Positions 1-10,500 of a stretch of 35,473 nt of DNA are shown one piece after another. The stretch covers positions 1 through 35,473 of the forward strand of contig JABVXV010000485.1 in NCBI GenBank assembly GCA_013365325.1. Reading direction: 5' to 3'. Position 1 is the stretch's first letter. The number at the start of each line of letters is the position of its first letter. The translations under genes and the position numbers were made by a program. The notes beneath the pieces were generated by a model. The model had not been told where the DNA came from. It saw only the letters and a list, made by a program, of their open reading frames with translations, and made no database searches. Origin of the DNA: Dipetalonema caudispina. Taxonomy: Eukaryota; Nematoda; Chromadorea; Rhabditida; Onchocercidae.

Positions 1-131
<131 letters not shown>

Positions 132-2330
132 GAAATAAGGAAAATAACTGAAGAGGAAACAAATTAATAATCAATAATTATATTATCACAAGCTTAAAAT
201 GATGATCAAGGATCTTATCATCTTTTTGTGCTTTATTTTATCTGAATTCTGCGCTCTATTATGAACATTGTTTGTCATTTATACTTATATATATGTATGT
301 ATGAATTTAATAATGAAACATTAAATTCACGCAACAGGAAGAACTATCAGCCGATGATAACTCGAGATTAACACTTAAGTTTCATTGTTCAAAAAAGTTT
401 GAAACAAATGAGAATTGCAAATGTCATAAATCTCGCAATCATCAGAACAACACATTTGCCTTATTGCTTGAAAAGTTAATTTAAGACATCATGTTTAACT
501 TACTATCGTGAATATATTATTTACGAAAATCTTGTTGCTTCATTTATCTTACAGTATTTTAAAGGAATTTTCTCCATCCGTTGAAAAACTCTTTATTTCT
601 GAATATTTTAAATTTATTCAAAGTATTTCTTGGTCAGGAAAAATGTAAATTCTTTGGGGTTTTTTCGTCCAAATCTAATAATTAAAAATAATTTATGATT
701 TTGTGCCATGCCATGGTTTTCGTAATTTGGAATTTCCAAAAAATCATTATTAGAATATCATAGAACTGTTAAACATCGGGTGAGACAAATTCCCATCTAT
801 TCATGTATTGAAATTCTAGAACTCAAAAAAAAAAAACTGAAAACACAATTTTAGCATAATAAAAACTGATGACATTCTTTGGCAAACCAATGAAAAACTG
901 TTTACTAGGTCAATTTGAGCAATGTCCTTTAAAAGTTTACAGCAACCGTATCCTTTGAACTTTGAATAAATGAAAAATTAGCAATTGCTAAATATTTCAA
1001 CCGCCTGATGTTATCTCAAAAGGTTTCCAACCATCATAGTTTAGGTAGCAAACTAAAAAAAGGACGTTCAGTTTAAAAAGGGATTAAGTTTGTTTATAAC
1101 TTTCTATGAAACTTTTTCGAGAAACATTCTTACCAGCCAGAAAGCAATAAAAGAGATCTTCAAGGAAGAATTAAACTGATACATTTATTTGAATTTCCAA
1201 ATGATCTTTAGCAAACATAACCTTAAGCTTTATATTCTGAAGTTAAAGAGATCGACAAATGGACTATTTGTATCCTGACTAATATCCATTTGTCGAATAA
1301 TAAAATTCCTGCAGATTTGTTACAAGAACAAAAAGGGACGAATTCGATTTAAAGACAATTTGACATCGTTGATGTTGCAAAATTTATTTTCCAGAATTCA
1401 TCGAGAAAGAAATGGAGAGGAAAGGATGCTGCGTTGAATAAATTATTTGTCATTGAGTGCAGCAAAAGCTGTTATCTGGCAATATCCACTTATTCTTCAA
1501 AAAAAAAGAAAAAAAAAAAAAAAAAAGAAAAAAGAGAAGAGAAAATTACATCGCATCCGTCATTTAAACTTGGCATGCACGATTGTAAACCATTTACATT
1601 TGCTACATTTGGATTTTATCTGGAAAATACCGAAGTAGGAATATATTTTTCTTCGAAAGTCCAGCTAATCTCATGATAATTAACTAACCCGATATTTCAG
1701 AATTGCCAAGCAAAAAAGAGAAAAACATCATGCTTCCAAAAGCATACTTTACATTGATAATCCTGTTGAACTACAAAAAAACTCCGATATCTAAAATATT
1801 AAAGTAATTCTTTTCGATTTTCTATCAAATTTCTTTCCTGTTGCTAAAAATTCTCAATTTTACTTTTTTTCTTTCAAAAAAATCCTTTCTTTTTTAAGGA
1901 ATGAAGGCACAGGTGTAAGTTACTTATTAAATTTTACAGACAACAAATGAAAAAAAAAAAGCTGGTATCCTCAAACGAAAATTGAATTAAACGAATGAAA
2001 ATGAAAAGAGAAAAGATAACCAATAAGTATATGACAAAGACGAAGAAAAGGAAATAGGTTCTAAAAAATTGCTATTTAAATTAATCAGAGGATATTGTCA
2101 TTTATAAAACTTTGATATCGTATCATTGATGCAAAGGGTTGTAGTGATAACATGATTGTTTTACATAATGTAGTGGTTAAAGAGTGAAGAAAACAGAAAT
2201 TTGTGCAAAAATTTCACTGATCGCCGTTAATAACTATTTATTTTAAAACTTTTATTGTTAAATATCAGCCATCAATTAACAAGAAAATACAGAAGTAATT
2301 CAAATTTAAATTTTAAAATTTTTTCTTACA
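132..2330. other. AT-rich spacer, no gene seen
   Basis: I see no coding block with plausible splice sites on either strand. The longest frames are poly-Lys or poly-Phe readings of A/T runs, for example around 1500-1540. It lies downstream of the TBC1D16-like gene on the minus strand. Nothing else could be identified. Confidence 0.6.
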
Positions 2331-2336
2331 TTTATT
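2331..2336 (-). terminator. candidate polyadenylation signal of the TBC1D16-like gene
   Basis: This is the first canonical AATAAA I find on the minus strand downstream of the stop codon at 2616-2618. It implies a 3' UTR of about 300 nt containing long U-rich runs. The hexamer is common by chance in such AT-rich DNA, so the assignment is tentative. Confidence 0.3.
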
Positions 2337-2545
2337 TTAACAAACATTATGCTTATTTCAAGATATTATGGCGGATAATCGATGTTCAAAATCAAAAACG
2401 AATGAAATATATACGAATATTTCATTAGCAGTAAGGAGTAAATAAATATAAAACGATGTGACATAAGGAAAAAGGAAAGGATGAGAATGAATGAAAGCTA
2501 TGAAGAAGTAATAAAAATTTTGCATTGATCATTACAAACCAAAAT

Positions 2546-2571
2546 AAAAAAAAAAAAAAAAAAAAAAAAAA
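2546..2571. repeat. 26-nt A homopolymer in the 3' UTR of the TBC1D16-like gene
   Basis: An uninterrupted A run on the plus strand, which is poly-U in the minus-strand transcript, begins about 45 nt after the stop codon. A second A run (about 2591-2603) lies between it and the stop. Both will tend to be length-variable. Confidence 0.9.
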
Positions 2572-2615
2572 CAGCAAAAAAAGAGAAAGAAAAAAAAAAA
2601 AAATGAAGATAAATT

Positions 2616-4786
2616 TCAATTAGATTCCGCAAATGGGCATGGCTCTTTTTCACCATGAATTTTTGTGCATTCATAAATTCTCTGTTGAATATTTGTATCC
2701 CATTGCTCTGTATCCGATTCACAAAGATCAGCCAATGTACACGGTAATTTATCTAGATGATGAAACTGATACAGTAAGCCACGAGCCTGGAATAAAATCT
2801 ATACCAATTATTTCTCTTCGTATATAGGAATTTAATTACCAAACTTTATGTCAAAATAAGTAGTATAATAACTTGTAATAAAATGTTATTAAATTTTAAC
2901 TACACTGGTACAAGCTAAAAAAAAAAAAACGAAATGTTGAAATTTTCAAAAGTCATTTACATTTACATTTTCAATTTAAAATTTAAAAGAAAATTCAATC
3001 TATCCGTTTAGACTACGATAATTGTGGTATCATTAGCGAACAAAATAATTAAATGGACTAGAAAATAAACGCTGACATCATTTTCTCATTTTATAAATTG
3101 CTGTTTGACATCAAAAATTAAAATTACCTTTTTCAGGACAACAGTACCATCTAAATGCATGGCAAGCGAACTGAAATACAACAAAATTTCGTCATTTGGT
3201 AGACATTGCTCAGTAACATCCTTGCCATATATGGAAATTATAGCAACCGCAATGAATAAATGAAAATATGACGTACGATAATGAGCCCAGCATGCTTCCC
3301 AAATATGCAACGTATCAGTTTCAGGAAATTCACGCTGTAATAATTTAATAATTAATTAAAATTTAGATTTCAATTAGTAAATCAACTTATTAATTGCTAG
3401 AAATGAGTGAAAATAATAAATATAATTAAACCTTATAACATAATAATAGCCATCTATGGACAAACATTAATTCCAGGGCATCTGCACCCAAACTGACGAT
3501 ATGCATAAAAAAGTCTGGTACAAATAATTTCAATAATTCGCGTAAATATTTCTGCAAATTTATACTGGAATATGTCATGTTATGAAGGAAACATGTAATA
3601 TCAAGCATCACTGAAAGTTGTTTTAACAACAATATGGTACTGTAACGTTGCAGATCCTCAGATGATATTCTTAATCTAAAAGATTGAAGACTTATCGAAA
3701 TATTATTATTCCGGGAATGAATTTTAAATTACTACTTCTGGGAATGTAAATAAATTTTATGGCAACAGGAAGAACCGATGCTACTCATATCATTTAAGAA
3801 ATAGAAGATATGTTTTATGGAAATATAAAATTTCCGCGCTTATTTGAATGCCATATATTGTAGCAAATATTTAAATATTGATTGTAAATTTTTCATGAAG
3901 GAATTTTGAAGCCCACCAAATTGATTTCCATTACACTTCTTCCATCCATAGGTGTAGATACAAATAATGTTTGCTGCTGCATAAGTCCAACAAAACACCA
4001 ATACGTATCGGATTCATCATGAATGGTACTCAGAAGAGGTGCTAACAAATCTGACATACCCTGTATGTAACTTATTTCTGGATACGCAGCTGCATAATTT
4101 AATAAAATATTCCTGGAAAATATGTTTAACGATTCTCTCAAATATGAATTTTGAATGATGAACTTCTTATGCAGGGTGCAAGCAAAATTTAATCAACTTT
4201 TTCACCGAGCTTTGAAAGGTATTTTATGTAAGTTCCATGTTCAATTGCAAATCAATGCTTACTTCATTGTATCGATATTTGGATTATTATTACCGGCAAA
4301 ATATGGTTTATAACGATCTGTACGGATAACGTCTTTAATTATAGCACTTTCTATGTTAAGCCACGACGTTTTAAGCGCATTTTTCATTCTAGAAGGTTCT
4401 TAATGAGTAAATTATGGAAAGTATTCACCAAATAATATTCGTGGAATTAAGAAATTTCATGCATTCACTTCGTTTTACATCTTAAAAATCAAATTTTGGA
4501 AGACTTGCATTTATGACGTTTAAAGCAAAAGTATTTTGATGCAATCTTGAAGTTAACTTACACTATACACGAAAATTTTTTCCTACCAATATCAATAAAA
4601 AAAAGTGTTTTTAAACTTCTAAAACCCGAAATTGTACCTTTGCTTCTTTATCTTTTGATACTCGATAAAGATATCGTTTCGTATGATTTCACGTTGCTCG
4701 AGTGTTGAGGCCCATGGATATACACGCAACAAAAATGGCCAAGCTTCTTTGCGAAGTGTAGGGTCCATAGTAGCAAAATAAATAGC
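2616..4786 (-). other. TBC1D16-like exons 13-18: Rab-GAP (TBC) domain and conserved tail
   Basis: Exon 13 starts the domain (AIYFATMDP, aa 450 onward). Exon 14 carries the arginine finger and exon 15 the glutamine finger, followed by DESDTYWCFVGLM. The exon 15/16 join gives MEINLKYLRELL, which aligns without gaps to the vertebrate MEKQLLYLRELL and fixes the donor at TTG|GTGGGC. Exons 16 and 17 hold HRWLLLCYK and IWEACWAHY. Exon 18 keeps ARGLLYQF and ends with an ECT...CPF tail also found in vertebrate TBC1D16. None of the catalytic motifs is broken. Confidence 0.92.
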
Positions 4787-7700
4787 CTAAAAATTGTATC
4801 CAATTCATAATTTTCAATTTTTAGAGATAAAAACTATTAGAAAAAAAACCTATTACAACCTTCCTCATGGTGAAACTATCATCGATACTACCATCTTGAT
4901 TTTTGTATGATTTCCAAAAATCCCAGCTGACTCGTTCATATAGGCCTTCCTCTGGATCAAGTTCCATTTTACTTACTTTCGGCTGGCACACCAAAAATTG
5001 CCGATCAGAAATTGGTGAAGGTAAACCCTAAACAATAGCATATTTGGACATCTCCGAGAAAATAATCATCCTTTTTGCATTGCAGAAATTTCTATTTTTA
5101 TTTTCAACTAATTCAAGGAATTATTTTCCAATACTTCTTATTTCTCATTTTTTCATGCAACTTCTAAAAAGGTCTACTACTTTTACTCCTACAAAATGGT
5201 TGGCAATTTTTCCAACTTTTCTGATAAGCCACTTTATGCTTATATGGCATGGAACATACATCTTTGACAGCTTTTGTTTTAATAGCACTCCATTGCTCAA
5301 GTAATTGTGCCAATTTGTCTAATCCGCCATGATGGAAATGTAAAATTTTGTAATGTGAATCCCATGTAGCAATAACAAATTGCCCAGAAGTTAAGTCATC
5401 AGCGGTAAAAAACAAGCGCATTGATCTCATTTTACCTGGAAATTTGATTGTATTTGTTAGTTTACTTTAATAATATTCGAAAATTAATTATTTGGCTTTC
5501 ACTAGCATTCTTCGATTATTATTATACCTAAATTGACGGAGAAGAGAGAAGAAGAGAATGTCTTCTGATGAAAAATTACACTTCTACCGCTAACTGATAC
5601 GGCTCCATTATCATCATCAAGTTGACTGTCATTTTCCAACATCAAATTATGTGCCATTGCAAATTGTTCTGGTGTTATTTTGCATAAATGTTCACATTTC
5701 TCACGATATTGTTGTAATATATTTAAATGTAAGGCTGCAAAAATATATCTAATAGTACTGCTGGAAACTTTGGAGTGATAGCAAAAGGATTAAAATATGA
5801 TGAAGTGCACATTTTTCAATTAGTATATTACTACTTTTCGGAATTGATTCCTTTCGACAATGATCTATATTCGGAAATTCGTTTTCATCCGATGATGAGC
5901 TTCCGGGAATCAGTTCTTCATCCTAAATTTATCAGTAAAATTCTAATGCATGGGAAAATTTAGAACAATATAATTAAATCATAAAAAATCTGCTAATTTT
6001 CCACTGCTACAATTAGCATTTTTAGTTTTCTAAAAAGTTGGTATTTCCGAGAAATTTCAAAGCCATAATAACCATATTTAAAATACGACAAAAATGGATG
6101 TGATTTTCATAAACCTTGATTAAGTTGGTATTTCCGAGAAATTTCAAAGCCATAATAACCATATTTAAAATACAACAAAAATGGATGTGATTTTCATAAA
6201 CCTTGATTAAGTTGGTATTTCCGAGAAATTTCAAAGCCATAATAACCATATTTAAAATACAACAAAAATGGATGTGATTTTCATAAACCTTACTCAAATC
6301 AATTAAAATAACGAGAGTAGTAAGTAATAATTATCATCAGTAATATACCTTATCAGAAAATTCATCAGCACCAGATGTTGTTGCCGAACTGCTATCTGTA
6401 TCCTAGAAAAAATTAAATTTGGATTTAATCGAAATTTTGATTTAACTAAAACTCCTTGGTTACAGTATCGATTGAACACATGAAATAGTAGTTCAAGCTC
6501 TTTATTCTTGAAGGGAAGAATAAAGTATTAGCTGGAATCAAGGAACTAAATGACAACATGACTGAAGATTGGATAAATTATTAATAATAAAAAGAAGAAA
6601 AAAGGAAATTCGATTTTGAAAATTTCAAAACCAAATCGTTGTTGTCTCAAATAAGATGTAACCGTATACTTTATTTGCTCACCTTTTCATCGATCGATGA
6701 AGAATCGACCGGTGTATTTGGTATTACATTGATTGTTGGCACTTTCAAAGTTCCCGAATTCTCCTTATAAAAACTTTCAAAAAAGGAAAGAAAAAGACAA
6801 AATAGAAAAAAAAAATAGTTTCATAAATTTTCATAAATTTTGATCATAAATTTTATTGCTAAAAATGAGGCATCCAAATGATGCTTCATTTTTAGCAATA
6901 AAATTTATGATCAACGGACTAATTTAGAAATTATTCGGTAGGATTTATATTATATCTTCAGGATTATCAATTAGGAAGCAAGATAAGAACAAAGATAGAT
7001 AAAAGATTTATGTGATATATAAATGGGATTGAAAAATGCAGAAAAGAGAATGAAATGATAAAAGTGAATTTGATCAGAATATGATCATCAGTTACTACAG
7101 TCTTCCTGAATTTCTAAGATGTTTGTTTTCCATCAATTTTTGAAAGAATCCGATTACGACAATTTTTTTTTTTTTGACAGGATTGTAAAGTATTAAGCAT
7201 GAAAACTGACTTAGGAACCCTTAAACTGTTAACCGCTCTTTTTATCTTAGGTTTGTACGTCATTAATAACGAAGATATATCAGGATTTCATTCTGAATAA
7301 CTTGTGAAGAAAGCTACCGAAGATGTATGTAATAGAACTTCAGTTTAAGGGATGATATCACCGTGTCAACATATCCATATGTTTGAACCAATAGCCAAAG
7401 TTAAAATTTGTAAATGTAGAAAATACCGGTGACATGAATAAATCTGGCCTTCGTTTCATAGAAGTTACCGTTATCATATCACCATTCATCTCAACATTAA
7501 TGTCATTTTCACTTGTCGGACTCTGCAAGAAAATCATACCATTGGTTTTCTCCATTTTAAAATCTTCTCATTCAATTTATTTCCTTTTCATAAAAAATTG
7601 AAATTACTGACAAGTAGTTATGGAAATGTGGAAATTTTGATAATTAAATATTTCAAAAATGTGCTTCTCAACGTCTCATTGAAGACTCGATTGCCTTCAT

Positions 7701-9190
7701 TTTTCAATGCAAAAAAAAAAAGAAACAGTTAAGGAAGAGGAAGGGCAAAAAGTACGAAAAATTTACATGTTCATCATTTGAATGATCGGTTTGCGTTCTA
7801 TCACTATCTTCTTCTTCTCCTTCATCGTCATTATCATCGCTGTTATCATCGTTATCATCATCACTATTTTCTATATGTACCTGTAGCTTACAGCTCCCAT
7901 TTAAGTACGCAAATTTTCAATGGAATGTATTATTTCGCATAAATAATATAAAAAGTAACTTAAACATGCACAGTTTTTTAGGAGCATTTAGCATTAATTC
8001 AGTAAAATTAGCTCAATTATCAAATTTATTACAAATTTTTAGAAAATAAAAAAGTTTTTGCAAAGGTTTACCACTTTTCATACTCCTTATATTGAAATTA
8101 AAGTGATACCTGAGTGATAGTTTTTGACAAACCTGGTTATTGATGTTTTGAAATTTCGCTTGCTCATAACTGGTACCATCAACATTTTGATTTTTCTGCG
8201 ATACATTTCGAATACTACAATTAGGCATATCTGATATTAATTTCCAACCAAGTTTTTGAAAATGAAATGAAGAAAATTTCAAAATATTCCATAATATGTT
8301 ACCTTCTCGGATTCTTTTCAAGCGTTGTATTGGGTAGCCATTGCAAGATAAGAGTAATTCCCAATACCTCATCACTTTGACATTGCAAGGTCAGGTATCC
8401 AGGAATATGTTGTATGGAATCATCGGTATCCTAGAAATTATCAGCGCTAATTACTGTTGCATTAAAATACTACGAATATAAAGACATACATTAAGCATGA
8501 TACCTTTTGGTCATTTTTACGAACATCGTGAATACAAACATTATTTTTGGAATAAACGATATCACCATTTTGACCGATGAATGTATTATTTACACCTGGA
8601 AAAAAAGAGCAGTAATTACGAAATTTTTTTTAATCACAAAATTTTTCACTTGTAAAATCTATCAATTTAATTAAATTTTTGAAATTTCGAGATTTTACCA
8701 AAACGATGTGTAATTTCGATACAAATATTAAAGATCACTAACATAAAGCAGTATAATTTAATAACTGATAATAATGTTTAGGAAAAGTAGCACAACAATT
8801 AATATTTGCATACCTTCATTCCTCGCAATCAATTTTAATATTACTAAGATATTGTAGCACTAATTAATATCGACTATCCTTTCTATGTAGAAGTGAGACA
8901 CGTGTCTCAAGCGCAAAAAGTTACACAATTACTGAAAATCTTAAGGTACCGGAATACTAGAAAATATGCTATTACTTAATTTTAGTTCCTGCATTTCAGT
9001 TCAATAATAGATTGTAGAATTTGACAATTAACTTCAAAATCATAATGATCAATAAAATTTGATTTTATGCATTTCCCTAGAGATTATATCAGTTTGAAAA
9101 ATTTTGATTTTGGATAAAATAATGGAAGAAACCTCGGAAGCTATTTAATGCTTCGTGTGCTTTTCTGAGAAATTCGCTTAAAGCTGGCAT
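2616..9190 (-). CDS. TBC1D16: TBC1D16-like Rab GTPase-activating protein, 18 coding exons, 771 aa
   Basis: Exons, 5' to 3' on the minus strand: 9133-9190, 8504-8595, 8303-8430, 8133-8214, 7767-7880, 7427-7522, 6683-6763, 6349-6402, 5832-5922, 5528-5734, 5260-5435, 4860-5027, 4638-4786, 4263-4388, 3917-4112, 3432-3551, 3128-3334, 2616-2786. They total 2316 nt, stay in phase throughout, and end in TGA. The product matches human TBC1D16 (about 767 aa) in length and in order of blocks. The family stimulates GTP hydrolysis by Rabs; human TBC1D16 acts on Rab4A in endosomal recycling. Seen here: RKEAWPFLLR (461-470), IxxDxxR with arginine finger R521 (IIKDVIR), and YIQGMSDL with glutamine finger Q558, so the dual-finger active site is intact. 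The ATG was chosen because MPALSEFLRK resembles the family N-terminus and follows a good splice acceptor. Weak points: acceptors of exon 4 (TTGTAG) and exon 7 (TATAAG), and the donor of exon 9 (5832 or 5835). Confidence 0.9.
4860..5734 (-). other. TBC1D16-like exons 10-12: pre-TBC module
   Basis: Exon 10 ends and exon 11 begins within LGKMRSMRLFF (from aa 334), matching the vertebrate LGHMRSLRLFF. Exon 11 continues with HFHHGGLDKL (aa 365-374), a near-identical family signature. Exon 12 (aa 394-449) contains an LYERVSWDFW segment before the TBC domain, equivalent to the vertebrate MYKRLGVSAW region. Exon 11 ends at a strong GAT|GTATGT donor. The frame stays open some 95 nt past that donor, but homology stops at the splice site. 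Confidence 0.85.
6035..6295. repeat. 87-bp tandem repeat, three copies, inside a TBC1D16-like intron
   Basis: Three head-to-tail copies start at 6035, 6122 and 6209 with a period of exactly 87 bp and very few differences. They fill most of the intron between exons 8 and 9. Because 87 is a multiple of three, one minus-strand frame stays open across all copies (a 29-residue repeating unit). The frame entering from exon 8 hits a stop within four codons, so I treat the array as intronic. Confidence 0.93.
6840..6914. repeat. near-perfect inverted repeat, 35-bp arms with 5-nt spacer
   Basis: Arms 6840-6874 and 6880-6914 are reverse complements apart from one position, separated by CAAAT. The mismatch would be G-U in a plus-strand RNA and A-C in the minus-strand pre-mRNA. 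It lies in the intron between exons 6 and 7 of the TBC1D16-like gene, about 75 bp from the exon 7 acceptor. It could be a small foldback element or a structured intronic RNA; no known family was recognised. Confidence 0.92.
8303..9190 (-). other. TBC1D16-like exons 1-3: conserved N-terminal block (aa 1-92)
   Basis: Exon 1 encodes a short basic amphipathic start. Exon 2 contains GDIVYSKNNVCIHD (aa 30-43), which lines up with the GEIIYSKNNVCVH block of vertebrate TBC1D16. Exon 3 contains HIPGYL (58-63) and VLGITLILQWLPN (72-84), matching HHPGYL and MLGATLILAWVPN. This block is specific to TBC1D16 among TBC proteins and is the main reason for choosing that subfamily. Exon 1 ends at GAG|GTTTCT, a weaker donor than those around it, but the phase-1 join to exon 2 is exact. 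Confidence 0.85.
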
Positions 9191-9231
9191 AATTGAATCC
9201 TATTTACAGCCATCAGTAGGTGATAGGATAT

Positions 9232-9241
9232 CTGCAAAATC
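9232..9241 (-). promoter_or_regulatory. candidate spliced-leader (or cis) acceptor before the TBC1D16-like ATG
   Basis: The minus strand reads GATTTTGCAG here, a good nematode splice acceptor, 41 nt before the start codon at 9190. No convincing upstream coding exon is evident, so trans-splicing of a leader is the simplest reading. A cis-spliced 5' UTR exon further upstream is the alternative. Confidence 0.5.
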
Positions 9242-9903
9242 GGAAAGATTGAAAATAAACAATATTATAAGGAAATTTTCTTACACTATGAATTCATGCA
9301 GCAAAATTTTTAAAGATTCACAACTAAACAGTTATAATTCTCATATGAAAGAAATGTTAAGCATCCAATACTCCCAAGTGGTTTCAACAATACTGATATG
9401 GTGGAGAAATCTATGAAAGAAGATGAATAAGATGGCATCGTCGAATTGAAATTTTGATCGACGATAAAATTTGTTAGTTTGTAGCTTTCAAAAATCTTTG
9501 GAATATTATTTCTAGCTTTTGATAAAGTTCAATGATTGAAGAACGAATTTTGCAAATAACTATTGCAAAATTACCAATTATATCATTTATAAATTCAAAA
9601 TTGTTTTGGAATTTAATCTAACATGAAACATAATTAAACTTTTTTCCATTTTGAAGGAATAGTTTTTAAGGAAAATAGAAGGAAAGTGACATTCATTTTT
9701 CTTTATCGTTTACTTTTTTTCTTTCTTTTTCTTTTTTTTTCTTTTTTTTTTTTTTTAACACAAAAACCAAAATGCAAATTGGAGGATGAGGAGTTGGAAG
9801 ATGTCTATACAACGAAAAATACATTCGAAACATTCATGGGAATGCATTTTCCAAAATCAATATTCAAAATGAATGCAGTTACTTACATCATCTCTTTAAT
9901 GAA

Positions 9904-9926
9904 GAGAGAGAGAGAGAGAGAGAGAG
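9904..9926. repeat. (GA)n dinucleotide microsatellite
   Basis: About eleven uninterrupted GA units on the plus strand, followed by a purine-only GGAAGGAAAAA stretch. Confidence 0.95.
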
Positions 9927-10441
9927 GAAGGAAAAAAAAAGGCATACCAAAACTACTATTGAAAATAAACTAAACGCTGGTTTTTCATTCGTACTAATTT
10001 TTATTTGTATTTCATCAAAATTTTATTTTAAATTATATGCATGTCTACAATATAATATAACATAATGCAACTGTAAACTATTTGGAAATAAAAAATTTAC
10101 TTGAATGATAATATAGCAAAAGGATTTGCAAATTATTACCGAAACAGCAAAAATGATAGAAAAAAGAAAAAAATTTTTCTCTTTTATTACATATTTGCAG
10201 CTTAATTCAAACTATATTTCATCGTATCCTTAACATTATTAATGCGAAATTTCCGAATATTTCAATGAGAAATGAACATTTAGCTTTTATTTCTCTGTGC
10301 TTATTTCGTACTTTCAGTTACATATGCATCCTGAAAAATATTTCATCAAACAAATTTGATCAAAAGTTGATCATTTTAGAAGGGAGAAGTAGATAGGAAA
10401 ATGTTACGTTTTAAATGAATTTTATTTGGAGCACCAAAATG

Positions 10442-10500
10442 TGTTATTTAGAAATAACAATCGACAAGTTTGTCGTTAACATGCTGCACTTTTAGCATGT
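10442..10500. repeat. cluster of three short perfect hairpins
   Basis: Three perfect stem-loops follow each other within 59 nt: 10442-10459 (8-bp stem, 2-nt loop), 10462-10475 (6-bp stem, 2-nt loop) and 10479-10500 (7-bp stem, 8-nt loop). Each is short enough to occur by chance; the adjacency is what stands out. No RNA family was recognised. Confidence 0.6.

Larger units (their letters stand above)
5832..8214 (-). other. TBC1D16-like exons 4-9: low-conservation linker with an acidic stretch
   Basis: Six short exons encode roughly aa 93-265, rich in Ser, Asp, Glu and Asn. Exon 5 (7767-7880) is strongly acidic, with almost continuous Asp/Glu/Asn/Ser over aa 124-147. This matches the Ser/acidic linker position in human TBC1D16, but there is no residue-level similarity, so the boundaries rest on splice sites and phase alone. 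Exons 5 to 8 all start and end in phase 0, so any of them could be skipped without a frameshift. Exons 7 and 9 have the least certain edges. Confidence 0.6.

Noticed and set aside
5164..5259. Continuation of exon 11 past its donor
   Set aside because: The frame stays open to a stop at 5164, but homology ends at the GTATGT donor and the next exon joins in phase.
5044..5304. 86-codon plus-strand frame
   Set aside because: Antisense shadow of exon 11 and the following intron of the TBC1D16-like gene; the minus strand has the homology.
6022..6297. 91-codon repetitive minus-strand frame as a gene
   Set aside because: Created by the in-frame 87-bp tandem repeat inside an intron; no splice sites or homology support translation.
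9686..9973. 95-codon plus-strand ORF
   Set aside because: About a quarter is poly-Phe from a T run and the end is Arg-Glu repeats from (GA)n; the middle alone is not convincing.
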